From: Uliginosibacterium aquaticum
GTDB taxonomy: Bacteria; Pseudomonadota; Gammaproteobacteria; Burkholderiales; Rhodocyclaceae
NCBI RefSeq assembly: GCF_012972705.2
Contig: NZ_JABCSC020000002.1
Span: 310,001-374,000 of the forward strand
Length of the DNA stretch: 64,000 bases
Reading direction: 5' to 3'
The notes below the pieces were generated by a model, which worked only from the letters and a program-made list of their open reading frames with translations, was not told where the DNA came from and searched no databases. Positions within the stretch are counted from its first letter, which is position 1. Each line of letters starts with the position of its first letter. Positions 36,285 through 51,085 of the stretch are shown here, one piece after another. A program made the position numbers and the translations under genes.

Positions 36285-37115
36285 TTATCGATTTCCCCGA
36301 CGGGCCTGCTCGTACAGCGGCATGACCTTGTCGCCATACACCTTGAGATCGGCCTGGCGATCCGCGGAAGCCGGGTGGGTGGACAACCACTTGGGCGGTG
36401 CGCCCTCGCTGGCCTTACCCATTTTCTGCCACAGCGTGACCGCCGCACGCGGATCATACCCGGCGCGTGCCGCCAGCTCGATGCCGACACGATCAGCCTC
36501 GGTTTCGTGTTCGCGCGAGTTCGGTAATTCAAAGGTGACGTTGTAGACCAGCCCGGCCAGATCCATCTGCCCGGAAGAGGCCCCCAGTGCGATGCCGATG
36601 ATCGACAGACCCAGCCCCGCTGTGGCCGCGCTTGAAGCCCGTTCCAGCGCATGCTCGCGCAAGGCATGGGCGATCTCATGGCCCATCACCTGGGCCAGTT
36701 CGTCGTCACTGGCTTTCAGGCCTTCGATCAGGCCGGTATAGAAGGCGATCTTGCCACCGGGCATGCACCAGGCATTGAGCTCCTTGGACGTGATCACATT
36801 CACTTCCCACTTCCACTTGGCGGCTTCGGGGCGGAAGACCTCGGCCTGTGGAATCAGCCGGTCAGCAATCGTACGGATGCGCTGCACCTGCTCCGGATCC
36901 TTGTTGAGCGCGCCCTTCTTCTGCTCGCCACCCAGTACCTGCTTGTACTGCAAGGCAGACTGCTGATTGAACTGGCCACGGTCGATCAGTGACGACACAC
37001 GCTGCTCACGCGTAACGCCCACTACGCCAGGCTGAGTGGTCTGCACCGTCTGGCAGCCGACCACCGCGGCCAGCAGCACGGCGGCGCTGGCCCAAGGAGC
37101 TATCTTGTCACGCAT
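36285..37115 (-). CDS. M48 family metallopeptidase, lipoprotein
   Basis: A 276-residue protein starting at ATG 37115. A lipoprotein signal peptide ends with the lipobox LAAVVGC (Cys near residue 20), so it should be anchored in the envelope, facing the periplasm. The zinc site HEIAHALREH is present, with the third ligand Glu in HETEADRVGIELAARAGYDP. The layout is that of the LoiP/YcaL periplasmic proteases used in quality control of outer-membrane proteins. Its start overlaps the MFS gene end by 8 bases. Confidence 0.9.
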   Translation of the reverse strand: MRDKIAPWASAAVLLAAVVGCQTVQTTQPGVVGVTREQRVSSLIDRGQFNQQSALQYKQVLGGEQKKGALNKDPEQVQRIRTIADRLIPQAEVFRPEAAKWKWEVNVITSKELNAWCMPGGKIAFYTGLIEGLKASDDELAQVMGHEIAHALREHALERASSAATAGLGLSIIGIALGASSGQMDLAGLVYNVTFELPNSREHETEADRVGIELAARAGYDPRAAVTLWQKMGKASEGAPPKWLSTHPASADRQADLKVYGDKVMPLYEQARRGNR

Positions 37116-38298
37116 CCCGTTTCTCTCCCTCACCAAGGCGGGCCGGCCAACCCAGCCACAAAACCACGAGCCCCAGCAGCGCAAACACCGAGCTGGCCGT
37201 GAAGGTCCAGCCACCGCCCACACCATCCCACAAGGCCCCGCTCACCAGACTGCCGATGATGCCGCCGGCGCCAAAAGAAATGCTGCCATACAGCGCCTGC
37301 CCCTGCGCCTGATGTGCCCCGGCGAACCATTTGCTGACTGCCGAGATCGCGCAGATATGGTTGAGGCCAAAGGTGATGCCATGCAGAAGCTGCAAACCCA
37401 GCAGCAAACCGATCCATTCCACGCCCCAGCCGATCAGCGCAAAGCGCCCCACCGCCACCAGTAGCGCCAGCAACAACATGCTGCGCAGGCGGAACCGCCC
37501 CATCAGGCGCGGCGCCCACATGAAGACCAGAATCTCGGCCAGCACCCCGAGGGTCCACAGCAGGCCCACCACGCTCTTACCGTAACCCGCCTCGACCAGA
37601 TGGATCGAGTAGAACACGTTGAGCGCACCGTGCGCAGCCGTCATCAGCATGCAGGACACCAGCAGCGCCAGCACCTCGCGCCGGCGCAAGATGCTCAGAA
37701 GGCTGCCACCACTCGCGCGCTTGTCTGCCGGTGGTGCCTCCGGCACGGTCAGCGAGGTCAGCACGATGGCCGCCAGCATCACGATTCCGGCATGGATCAC
37801 CCAGTCGATGCTGGCACGCTCCAGCCACCAGCCCATGCCCAGTACAGCCACCACAAAACCAAAGGAGCCCCAGGCACGCACCCTGCCATAGCCATGACGG
37901 CCCGCCAGATGCGCAAAAGTGGTGGCCTCGGCGAGCGGGCTCTGGGCGGTCCAGAAAAAACCCATCACGGCCAGCGCCAGGGCAATACTCCACAGGCCTT
38001 CACCGAGCCAGATGCCAAGAAAACCGCAGAAGGAGCACAAAGCCGCGATACGCATCACCGGCATGCGCCGGCCGGCACGATCGGCCAGCCAGCCCCACAA
38101 ATTGGGGGCAGCCAGGCGCATCCACTGCATGATCGAGAGCAGGAAACCGATCTGCGCCGAAGGAAAGCCGCGCCCTTGCAGATAGAGCGCAAAGTAAGGC
38201 ATGAATACGCCGATGAAAGCGTAGTAAAAAAAGTAATAGGCGGAGAGGCGCGCAAAGGGCACGCGCCCGGCCCCGCCCGGCAGGCCCGCCTCAGTCAC
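37108..38298 (-). CDS. MFS transporter, 3-phenylpropionate (HcaT)-like
   Basis: A 396-residue protein with about twelve hydrophobic segments. The start segment [22 protein letters not shown] and [11 protein letters not shown] (the loop 2-3 motif) fit the PPP/HcaT branch of the major facilitator superfamily, often annotated as 3-phenylpropionic acid transporter. The real substrate is unknown; related members are also found as nucleoside or sugar permeases. It overlaps aroC by 8 bases and the peptidase gene by 8 bases. Confidence 0.82.
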   Translation of the reverse strand: MTEAGLPGGAGRVPFARLSAYYFFYYAFIGVFMPYFALYLQGRGFPSAQIGFLLSIMQWMRLAAPNLWGWLADRAGRRMPVMRIAALCSFCGFLGIWLGEGLWSIALALAVMGFFWTAQSPLAEATTFAHLAGRHGYGRVRAWGSFGFVVAVLGMGWWLERASIDWVIHAGIVMLAAIVLTSLTVPEAPPADKRASGGSLLSILRRREVLALLVSCMLMTAAHGALNVFYSIHLVEAGYGKSVVGLLWTLGVLAEILVFMWAPRLMGRFRLRSMLLLALLVAVGRFALIGWGVEWIGLLLGLQLLHGITFGLNHICAISAVSKWFAGAHQAQGQALYGSISFGAGGIIGSLVSGALWDGVGGGWTFTASSVFALLGLVVLWLGWPARLGEGEKRDA

Positions 38299-39424
38299 GC
38301 GGCGAAGGGATGGCCTGCTGCCCGGCCGGCGCCAGCGCAGCGATCTTCGGCAGCGGCGGCGTGATGTCGGCGTTCTGCGCGCGCTGGCGCAAGGCGTGAT
38401 CGATCAGCACCAGAGCCAGCATGGCCTCGGCGATCGGCGTGGCGCGGATGCCCACGCAGGGGTCGTGGCGACCAGTAGTCATCATCATCACCGGATTGCC
38501 GTCTCGGTCGATCGAGCGGCGCTCCTGCGGCAGCGAGGAAGTCGGCTTGATGGCGATGGACACGTGAATGTCCTGCCCCGAGGAGATGCCACCCAGCACG
38601 CCGCCGGCGTGGTTCGACAGGAAGCCTTCCGGCGTGAGTTCGTCGCAATGCTGGGTGCCGCGCTGGGCCACCACACCGAAGCCGTCGCCAATTTCCACGC
38701 CCTTGACGGCGTTGATGCTCATCATGGCATAGGCGATATCGGCGTCCAGGCGATCGAACACCGGCTCGCCCCAGCCTGGCGGTACGCCGGCGGCCACAAC
38801 ATCGATCTTGGCTCCGATGGAATCGCGCTCGGCGCGGATCTTGTCCATATAGCTCTCGAGCTGCGGCACGATCCCGGCATTCGGTGCAAAGAAGGCGTTG
38901 TTGCCAACTTCATCCCAGCTCTGGAACGGAATCTCGATCTCACCCAGTTGGCTCATGAAGCCACGGATCACGATGCCGAACTTCTCGGCCAACCATTTCT
39001 TGGCGATCGCCCCAGCCGCCACGCGCACCGCGGTTTCGCGCGCAGAGGAACGGCCACCGCCACGGTAGTCGCGCACACCGTACTTGTGCTCGTAGGCGTA
39101 GTCCGCATGGCCGGGGCGGAAGGTGTTCATGATCTTGGAGTAGTCGCCGCTGCGCTGGTCCTCATTACGGATCAGCAGCGCGATCGGAGTGCCGGTGGTC
39201 TTGCCTTCGAACACGCCGGAGAGGATCTCAACGGCGTCCGGCTCCTTGCGCTGGGTCACATGGCGCGAAGTGCCCGGCTTGCGGCGATCCAGCTCCAGCT
39301 GGATGTCAGCCTCGGTCAGCGCCAGCCCCGGAGGGCAGCCGTCCACCACGCAGCCGATGGCCGCGCCGTGCGATTCGCCGAAAGAAGTGACCGTGAAGAG
39401 CGTGCCGAAAGTGCTGCCGGACAT
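38291..39424 (-). CDS. aroC: chorismate synthase
   Basis: A 377-residue AroC, which converts 5-enolpyruvylshikimate-3-phosphate to chorismate with reduced FMN. The start ATG 39424 gives [20 protein letters not shown], with the conserved GESHG; the later signatures [21 protein letters not shown] and [19 protein letters not shown] are intact. It supplies chorismate for the tryptophan genes elsewhere in the window. The C-terminal extension after [11 protein letters not shown] is variable in the family. Confidence 0.97.
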   Translation of the reverse strand: MSGSTFGTLFTVTSFGESHGAAIGCVVDGCPPGLALTEADIQLELDRRKPGTSRHVTQRKEPDAVEILSGVFEGKTTGTPIALLIRNEDQRSGDYSKIMNTFRPGHADYAYEHKYGVRDYRGGGRSSARETAVRVAAGAIAKKWLAEKFGIVIRGFMSQLGEIEIPFQSWDEVGNNAFFAPNAGIVPQLESYMDKIRAERDSIGAKIDVVAAGVPPGWGEPVFDRLDADIAYAMMSINAVKGVEIGDGFGVVAQRGTQHCDELTPEGFLSNHAGGVLGGISSGQDIHVSIAIKPTSSLPQERRSIDRDGNPVMMMTTGRHDPCVGIRATPIAEAMLALVLIDHALRQRAQNADITPPLPKIAALAPAGQQAIPSPRD

Positions 39425-39479
39425 GGGCGTTCCAATCCATCCTGTGAGGACGCGGATTTTATCACGCGCCCCTGCCGAA

Positions 39480-39911
39480 TCACCCGGCCAGTGCGGCCAC
39501 AGCAGCCGCGGCAATCACCGCATCCTGCAGCGCATTCATGCCGGAGACACCGATGGCACCGATCACTTCACCGTTGCGGAACAAAGGCAGGCCGCCATCC
39601 ACAGTGCACACGCCGTCCATCGACAGCATGCGCAGACCGATCCCGCCACCCGCCACCACCTCTTCAAGCAGCTTGGTCGGGCGGCGGAAATTGTTGGCCG
39701 TCACTGCCTTGGCCTGCGCCACCGCGAGACTCGCGTGCTGGGCACCATCCAGCGCCTGAAAGAGCTTCAGATGCGAGCCGCTATCGACAATTGCGATGAC
39801 CATCGGCCAGTCGCCCTGGCGCTGGCATTCGGCCACCGCAGCGGCCATCACGCGCTGCGCCTCTTCGAGCGTGATCGGGGCCCCATAGCGCGGGGGAAGT
39901 GGCGTGCTCAT
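39480..39911 (-). CDS. GlcG/HbpS family protein
   Basis: A 143-residue single-domain protein with the GlcG/HbpS (DUF336) pattern: [32 protein letters not shown], and [19 protein letters not shown] near the C-terminus. Members are found as heme-binding proteins (HbpS) or as accessory proteins of glycolate or diol metabolism; no partner genes reveal the role here. It lies between aroC and glnB, separated from glnB by a terminator. Confidence 0.88.
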   Translation of the reverse strand: MSTPLPPRYGAPITLEEAQRVMAAAVAECQRQGDWPMVIAIVDSGSHLKLFQALDGAQHASLAVAQAKAVTANNFRRPTKLLEEVVAGGGIGLRMLSMDGVCTVDGGLPLFRNGEVIGAIGVSGMNALQDAVIAAAAVAALAG

Positions 39912-39930
39912 GCGGAAATCCTTTCAGTCA

Positions 39931-39959
39931 AAAAACAAAGGCCCCGCACTGCGGGGCCT
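39931..39959 (-). terminator. intrinsic terminator after glnB
   Basis: On the minus strand a 9-bp perfect stem (AGGCCCCGC with GCGGGGCCT, + coordinates 39951-39959 and 39939-39947) with a 3-base loop is followed by TTGTTTTTT. Confidence 0.88.
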
Positions 39960-39978
39960 CGAACGGAGTGAGCCGGCT

Positions 39979-42325
<2,347 letters not shown>

Positions 42326-42329
<4 letters not shown>

Positions 42330-43384
42330 CAGGTCTGGTCCTGCCCCGCCGCATCGGCCGCGTCGCCTTCCGCTGCGACGCCAGCCTCACCTTGGGCAGC
42401 GGCCACGTCATGCGCTGCCTCACGCTGGCGCAGGCCCTGCAGGCCGAGGGCAGCGAATGCCACTTCCTGTGCCGCGCCGAGCCCGGCCACCTGCTCGCGC
42501 CAATCCGCGCCGCCGGCTTCAGCGCGCACGAACTGCCGGCCAGCGAAGCCTTCAATCAGGAACAGGACGCCGCCGACTGCCGCACCCTGCTGGAAGCCCT
42601 GCGGCCCGACTGGCTCTTCACCGACCACTACGCCCTCACCGCCATCTGGGAAGAGGCCCTGCGCGATACCTGCCAGCACCTGCTCGTCATCGATGATCTC
42701 GCCAATCGCCTGCATGTGGCCGAGCTGCTGCTGGACCAGAACCTTGGCCGCGTGGCGAGCGACTACGCCGCGCTGCTGCCCGCCACCAGCCGCGTGCTGG
42801 TCGGTCCACACTACGCGCTACTGCGCGACGAATTCGCCGCTGCACGCAAGCGCAGCCTGCGCCACCGCCAGCAGCCCGCACTGAAGCAGTTGATGATCAG
42901 CCTCGGCGGCGCCGATGCGGACAACCTCACGGGCGAGATCCTGCAAGCCCTGCACAGCGCCGCGCTGCCGGCGGACTGCCGCATGACGGTGATCCTAGGC
43001 GCCGCCAATCCCTGGCAGGCCGAAGTGCGCGCGCTGGCCACGCAGATGCCCTGCAGCACCGAAGTGAAGATTGCCGTGCCGGACATGGCCCGCCACCTCG
43101 CCAGCACCGACCTCGTCATCGGCGCGGCCGGCGGCAGCGCCTGGGAGCGCTGCTGCCTCGGCGTGCCTAGCGTGTTGCTGATCCAAGCCGAGAACCAGCG
43201 CGCCGGTACGCAAGCACTCGTCGAGGTCGGCGCTGCCCTGCTCGCCAGCAGCCCAGCCGAACTGCCCGCGCTGCTGGCCCAGCTCGACCCGCCCCTCCTC
43301 GGCGAGCTCTCCACCCGCGCCGCCGCGCTCTGCGACGGCCTCGGCACCCAGCGCGTGCTGCAAGCCATGAAGGAACTCACATGA
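42326..43384 (+). CDS. pseG: UDP-2,4-diacetamido-2,4,6-trideoxy-beta-L-altropyranose hydrolase
   Basis: A 352-residue GT-B-like hydrolase from ATG 42326 (ATGA overlap with pseF). The N-terminal RCDASLTLGSGHVMRCLTLAQAL with its catalytic His is typical of PseG, as are LFTDHYAL and the second-domain GAAGGSAWERCCLGVPSVLL. It removes UDP from the trideoxy sugar before the PseI condensation. It overlaps pseH by 4 bases. Confidence 0.93.
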
Positions 43385-43914
43385 ACAGCGCTGCGCCCGC
43401 GTGCCTGCTGCGCCCGCTCGAAGCGCGCGACCTGCCGCTGCTGCTCGCCTGGCGCAACCACCCCTCGGTGCGCAGTGCCATGTTCCGCCGCCGCGAGATC
43501 AGCGCCACCGAACACGCCGCCTGGTTCGCCGCCCAGCACCCCCAAGCCGGGCGCCATCTGCTGATCTACGAAGAAAACGGAATCCCTCTGGGTCATGTGA
43601 ACTTCAGCCTACAAGCCTGCCCACAGATCGCCGAATGGGGCTTCTACCGTGCGCCCGAAGCGCCCGCCGGCAGTGGTCAGCGCATGGGCCGCGCCGCAAT
43701 CGACTGGGCTTTTGATTCGCTCGGTCTGCACAAGATTGCCGCGCAGGTGATTGCCGACAACCCCCGCTCGCTCGCCTTCCACCGCAAGCTCGGCTTCCAG
43801 CCCGAAGGCATATTGCGCGAACACTTCCACGACGGCCAGAGCTATCTGGACGTGCACTGCTTCGGCCTGCTGCGCCCCGAATGGCAGGCCATGAAGGATG
43901 CCCACCATGACTGA
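43381..43914 (+). CDS. pseH: UDP-4-amino-4,6-dideoxy-N-acetyl-beta-L-altrosamine N-acetyltransferase
   Basis: A 177-residue GNAT-fold acetyltransferase: LRPLEARDLPLLLAWRNHPSVR at the start, PEAPAGSGQRMGRAAIDWAF in the acetyl-CoA loop region, and HKIAAQVIADNPRSLAFHRKLGF near the end. Placed between pseG and pseI, it fits PseH, which acetylates the 4-amino group of the PseC product. It overlaps the start of pseI by 8 bases. Confidence 0.93.
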   Translation: MNSAAPACLLRPLEARDLPLLLAWRNHPSVRSAMFRRREISATEHAAWFAAQHPQAGRHLLIYEENGIPLGHVNFSLQACPQIAEWGFYRAPEAPAGSGQRMGRAAIDWAFDSLGLHKIAAQVIADNPRSLAFHRKLGFQPEGILREHFHDGQSYLDVHCFGLLRPEWQAMKDAHHD

Positions 43915-44965
43915 ACACGCCCTCCACATCGCCGGCCGGCGCATCTCACGCGACGACCCGCCCTATGTAATCGCCGAAATGTCTGCCAACCACAACGGCA
44001 GTCTCGATACCGCCTTCGCCATCATCGACGCCGCCGTTGCGGCTGGCGCCAGTGCGGTCAAGCTGCAGACCTACCGGCCGGACACCATCACGCTCGATTG
44101 CGCCAGTGAAGACTTCCAGATCCACGGCGGCCTGTGGGACGGCCAGACCCTCTACCAGCTCTACCAGCAGGCTCACATGCCCTGGGAATGGCACGCCCCG
44201 CTCTTCGCCCACGCCAAGAAGCGCGGCATCACGATCTTCAGCTCGCCCTTCGACCACAGCGCCATCGATCTGCTCGAAGAGCTCGGCGCGCCGGCCTACA
44301 AGATCGCCTCTTTTGAGGCCATCGACCTGCCCCTGATCCGCTACGCCGCGTCTACCGGCAAGCCCATGATCATTTCCACCGGCATGGCGGACGCCGAAGA
44401 AATCGGCGAGGCGGTGGAGGCCGCGCGCAGCGCCGGTTGCCGCGAGCTGGCCCTGCTCCACTGCGTGAGCGGCTACCCAGCACCGGCCGAGGAATACAAC
44501 CTCGCCACGATTGCCGACATGCGCGCCCGCTTCGGCTGCGTGGTGGGTCTCTCGGACCACACCCTGGACAACACCACCGCGATAGCCAGCGTGGCACTGG
44601 GTGCCGCCATCCTCGAAAAGCACTTCACGCTGGACCGCTCCGGCGGCGGCCCGGACGACAGCTTCTCGCTGGAGCCCGACGGCCTCGTCGCCCTGTGCCG
44701 CGATTCCGGCACCGCCTGGCGCGCGCTAGGTCGCGTCGATTACGGCCGCAAATCCAGCGAGCAAGGCAACGTCAAGTTCCGCCGCTCGCTCTACTTCGTA
44801 CGGGATCTGAAAGCCGGTGATGTGATCGGCCCGCAGGATGTGCGCAGCGTACGCCCCGGCTTCGGCCTGCCACCGAAGCATCTCGATGCGGTGATTGGCA
44901 AACGCCTGCTGGCCGACGTAAGCGCCTGCACGCCGGTGAAAGCTAATGTAATCGAGGGGCTGTAA
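43907..44965 (+). CDS. pseI: pseudaminic acid synthase
   Basis: A 352-residue NeuB-type synthase from ATG 43907, chosen over 43898 because GAAGGA lies at a good distance. The barrel begins with PPYVIAEMSANHNGSLDTAF and contains VKLQTYRPDTITLD, FSSPFDHSAIDLLEELGAPAYKIASFE and GLSDHTLDN. A C-terminal antifreeze-like SAF domain (about 285-350) has SLYFVRDLKAGDVI. It condenses the altrose derivative with phosphoenolpyruvate to give pseudaminic acid. It ends the plus-strand pse operon. Confidence 0.95.
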   Translation: MTEHALHIAGRRISRDDPPYVIAEMSANHNGSLDTAFAIIDAAVAAGASAVKLQTYRPDTITLDCASEDFQIHGGLWDGQTLYQLYQQAHMPWEWHAPLFAHAKKRGITIFSSPFDHSAIDLLEELGAPAYKIASFEAIDLPLIRYAASTGKPMIISTGMADAEEIGEAVEAARSAGCRELALLHCVSGYPAPAEEYNLATIADMRARFGCVVGLSDHTLDNTTAIASVALGAAILEKHFTLDRSGGGPDDSFSLEPDGLVALCRDSGTAWRALGRVDYGRKSSEQGNVKFRRSLYFVRDLKAGDVIGPQDVRSVRPGFGLPPKHLDAVIGKRLLADVSACTPVKANVIEGL

Positions 44966-45079
44966 GCGCCGGCGGGTTTCGTGGTGGCACTCCCGGGACA
45001 CCGACGACCACACTTCATTTCCAAGCAGAACCTGGTAGAACATGACGACAACCCCACTTGAGCGATACAAGGAGCCCAC

Positions 45080-45505
45080 ATGAAGTCGTATTCCGGTGCA
45101 TGCCTTTGTGGCGAAATTCGATACGAAATCAAGGCTGATGCTGGTCCATCCAGAATCTGCTGGTGCAAGGACTGCCAACGAATCTCATCCAATGGAACGG
45201 TGAATGTGATCTTCCCGAGCGATGCGATCAGGATTACCGGTACGCCGGGGAAACACGAAAAGACTGCCGACAGTGGAAACACGGTAACCCGCCGCTTCTG
45301 CTCGAAATGCGGCAGCCATTTTTTTTCGGATTCGAGCGGTCGCCCGGGCCTCACGGTTGTTCGAGCCGGCACACTGGACGCCCCCTCAGCCATCAAGCCG
45401 GCCATGAATATCTGGGTAGCAAGCGCCCCCACCTGGGCCTGCATCGATCAGAGCCTCGATCAATCCAAAGGCCCGCCGCTTCCGCCATCGCCCGCAAAGA
45501 CCTGA
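45080..45505 (+). CDS. GFA (glutathione-dependent formaldehyde-activating) family protein
   Basis: A 141-residue CENP-V/GFA-fold protein with zinc-binding Cys residues in ACLCGEIRYE, CWCKDCQR and FCSKCGSHFF. The family is named from Gfa, but most members have no proven formaldehyde role. CAAGGAG precedes the ATG. It sits alone between pseI and the convergent ycaO-like gene. Its AT content and codon use are visibly higher in A/T than in the pse genes beside it, so it may be a later insertion. Confidence 0.85.
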   Translation: MKSYSGACLCGEIRYEIKADAGPSRICWCKDCQRISSNGTVNVIFPSDAIRITGTPGKHEKTADSGNTVTRRFCSKCGSHFFSDSSGRPGLTVVRAGTLDAPSAIKPAMNIWVASAPTWACIDQSLDQSKGPPLPPSPAKT

Positions 45506-45537
45506 TTCCAGAATGAGAGCCTCAAGTACTGAATTCC

Positions 45538-45590
45538 GGCCCGGGCGAAGCCCGGTTTATCCTGAGCTGGTCGAAGGGCAGGAATGACGG
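45538..45590. repeat. short dispersed-type repeat between convergent genes
   Basis: A small CCGGG...CCCGG hairpin (45541-45555) is followed by TTATCCTGAGCTGGTCGAAGG, a variant of the CTGAGCxxGTCGAAGG motif seen as a scattered repeat in many proteobacterial genomes. It lies between the GFA and OsmC-YcaO genes and may also terminate transcription weakly. Confidence 0.4.
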
Positions 45591-45606
45591 CGGAATCCGA
45601 ACGCCC

Positions 45607-47808
45607 CTAGGATGACTTCAGGACTGCAGCCCGCGCCTTGTGCAGTTTGCGGTAGCTGTCGATCAGGCGTTGGTGGCGATCCAGCCCTTCGAGCCTCATG
45701 CTGGTGGGCGTGAGGCCGTAAAAGCGCACGCTGCCATCCACCGAGCCAATCGCTGCATCCATGCGCTCCTTGCCGAACATGCGGCAGAAGTTGGCTTCGA
45801 AATCGGCCAGCTCCAGTTCTTCGTCCAGCGTGACTTCCAGCACCACGTTCAGGGCCTGATAGAAGAGACCGCGATCGAGTGTGTTCTCGTTGTACTGCAG
45901 GTAAGCGCCAACCAGATCGTGCGCGGTTTCGAGATCCTGTATCGCCAGGCAAATCAGAAGCTTGAGCTCCAGAACGGTGAGCTGGCCCCAGACGGTGTTC
46001 TCATCAAACTCGACGCCGATCAGGCTGATGATGTCGGTGTAGTCATCGAGCTCGCTGTCTTCCAGCCGCTCGAGCAGGGCTTGCAGCGCGTCGTCATCGA
46101 GGCGGTGGAGGTTCAGGATGTCTTCGCGGAAAGCGAGGGCCTTGTTGGTGTTGTCCCAGATCAGGTCTTCGACCGGGTAGATCTCGGAGTAAACCGGCAC
46201 GAGGATGCGGCAAGCGGTAGCGCCCAACTGATCATAGACCGCGACATACACCTCCTTGCCCATGGCTTCGAGGATGCCGAAGAGCGTGGCGGCCTCGTCC
46301 GCGTTGCTGTTTTCACCATGGCCGGAGAAATCCCACTCGACGAATTCATGGTCGGCCTTGGCGCTGAAGAAGCGCCAGGAGACCACGCCGCTGGAATCGA
46401 TGAAGTGCTCGACGAAGTTGTTCGGCTCCGTCACCGCATTGCTCTCGAAGGTGGGCTTGGGTAGATCGTTGAGGCCTTCGAAGCTGCGGCCCTGCAGCAG
46501 TTCGGTGAGGCTGCGCTCCAGCGCCACTTCGAAACTCGGGTGCGCGCCGAAGGAGGCGAAGACGCCGCCGGTGCGCGGGTTCATCAGCGTCACGCACATC
46601 ACCGGGAACTGGCCGCCGAGCGAGGCATCCTTCACCAGTACCGGGAAACCTTGCTCTTCCAGCCCACGAATGCCGGCGACGATACCGGGGTACTTGGCCA
46701 GCACCTCGGCCGGCACGTCCGGCAGCGCGATCTCGCCTTCGAGGATCTCGCGTTTCACCGCGCGCTCGAAGATTTCAGACAGGCACTGCACCTGCGCCTC
46801 GACCAAAGTGTTGCCGGCGCTCATGCCGTTGGACAGGTAGAGGTTGTCGATCAGGTTGGTCGGGAAATACACCACTTCGCCATCGCTTTGCCGCACATAG
46901 GGCAGGCAGCAGATGCCGCGCTCGGTGTTGCCGGAGTTAGTGTCGAAGAGATGCGAGGCGCGCAACTCGCCCTCCGGGTTGTAAATGGCGAGGCTGTAGT
47001 CATCCAGCATGCCGGCGGGCAAAGCGTCTTTCTTGCCCGGCTTGAACCAGCGCTCGTCCGGGTAATGCACGTACTCGGCATTGGCGAACTCTTCGCCCCA
47101 GTACTGGTCGTTGTAGAAATGATTGCAGCTGGCGCGCTCGATGTATTCGCCCAGCGCCGAGGCCAGCGCGCTCTCCTTGCTGGATCCCTTGCCGTTGGTG
47201 AAGCACATCGGCGAGTGGGCATCACGGATATGCAGCGACCACACGTTCGGCACCAGATTGCGCCAGGATGCGATCTCGATCTTGATGCCCAGCGCGGCCA
47301 ACGTGGCCGACATGTTGGCGATGGTTTTTTCGAGTGGTAGATCCTTGCCGGGGATGTAGGTCAGCACGTCTGAATCCGAGTTCAGTGTGAGCAGCGCCTG
47401 CGCGTCGGCATCCAGACTCTCGACTTCCTCGATGATGAATTCCGGCCCGTTCTGCACCACGCGCTTCACCGTGCAGCGGTCAATGGAGCGCAGGATGCCC
47501 TGGCGATCCTTCTCGGAGATGCCGGGCGGCAGTTCGATCTGGATCTTGAAGGTCTGCTTGTAGCGGTTCTCCGGATCGACGATGTTGTTGTGCGCGAGGC
47601 GCATGTGCTCGGTCGAGATGCCCCGCGTGTCGCAGTAGGCCTTCACGAAATAGGCCGCGCACAAGGCCGAGGAGGCCAGAAAGTAGTCGAAGGGGCCGGG
47701 CGCGGAGCCGTCGCCCTTATAGCGGATGGGCTGGTCGGCGATGACGGTGAAATCGTCAAACTTCGCCTCCTGGCGAAGCTTGTCGAGAAAATTAACCTTG
47801 ATTTCCAT
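45607..47808 (-). CDS. OsmC domain/YcaO domain fusion protein
   Basis: A 733-residue protein from ATG 47808 (AGGA upstream; ATG 47850 is an alternative). Residues about 1-135 form an OsmC-like domain with ADQPIRYKGDGSAPGPFDYFLASSALCAAYFVKAYC, here residues about 23-58, with a Cys near 50. Residues about 150-733 match full-length YcaO of the E. coli type: PNVWSLHIRDAHSPMCFTNGKGSSKESALASALGEYIERAS includes the ATP-binding Glu residues. YcaO proteins use ATP to activate amide backbones; E. coli YcaO affects RimO-dependent ribosome modification. The OsmC part, a peroxide or sulfur-handling fold, suggests sulfur or redox chemistry. Confidence 0.88.
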   Translation of the reverse strand: MEIKVNFLDKLRQEAKFDDFTVIADQPIRYKGDGSAPGPFDYFLASSALCAAYFVKAYCDTRGISTEHMRLAHNNIVDPENRYKQTFKIQIELPPGISEKDRQGILRSIDRCTVKRVVQNGPEFIIEEVESLDADAQALLTLNSDSDVLTYIPGKDLPLEKTIANMSATLAALGIKIEIASWRNLVPNVWSLHIRDAHSPMCFTNGKGSSKESALASALGEYIERASCNHFYNDQYWGEEFANAEYVHYPDERWFKPGKKDALPAGMLDDYSLAIYNPEGELRASHLFDTNSGNTERGICCLPYVRQSDGEVVYFPTNLIDNLYLSNGMSAGNTLVEAQVQCLSEIFERAVKREILEGEIALPDVPAEVLAKYPGIVAGIRGLEEQGFPVLVKDASLGGQFPVMCVTLMNPRTGGVFASFGAHPSFEVALERSLTELLQGRSFEGLNDLPKPTFESNAVTEPNNFVEHFIDSSGVVSWRFFSAKADHEFVEWDFSGHGENSNADEAATLFGILEAMGKEVYVAVYDQLGATACRILVPVYSEIYPVEDLIWDNTNKALAFREDILNLHRLDDDALQALLERLEDSELDDYTDIISLIGVEFDENTVWGQLTVLELKLLICLAIQDLETAHDLVGAYLQYNENTLDRGLFYQALNVVLEVTLDEELELADFEANFCRMFGKERMDAAIGSVDGSVRFYGLTPTSMRLEGLDRHQRLIDSYRKLHKARAAVLKSS

Positions 47809-47930
47809 GGGGGAGTCCTGCGGGGATGTTTGAACTGGTTTGGCCGCCATTATCCGGATTTCGCCACGCACAGTTGCAGCCATCTTGCGGCTAGCGGCAT
47901 AGCCGCCCCCTGCCCCCGCCCGGCCACGCA

Positions 47931-47958
47931 CGCAACAAGGCCGGCGCATGGCCGGCCT
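47931..47958 (-). terminator. probable terminator after pseB
   Basis: On the minus strand AGGCCGGC pairs with GCCGGCCT (+ coordinates 47951-47958 and 47938-47945) around a 5-base loop, followed by TGTTG. The U-run is poor. Confidence 0.55.
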
Positions 47959-47981
47959 CGGGCTACCGGAAACGGCCCGGC

Positions 47982-51085
<3,104 letters not shown>

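Noticed and set aside
38396-39799. Long plus-strand frame opposite aroC and the GlcG gene
   Set aside because: The minus-strand products are unmistakable; the plus-strand translation is His/Arg-rich and without known motifs.
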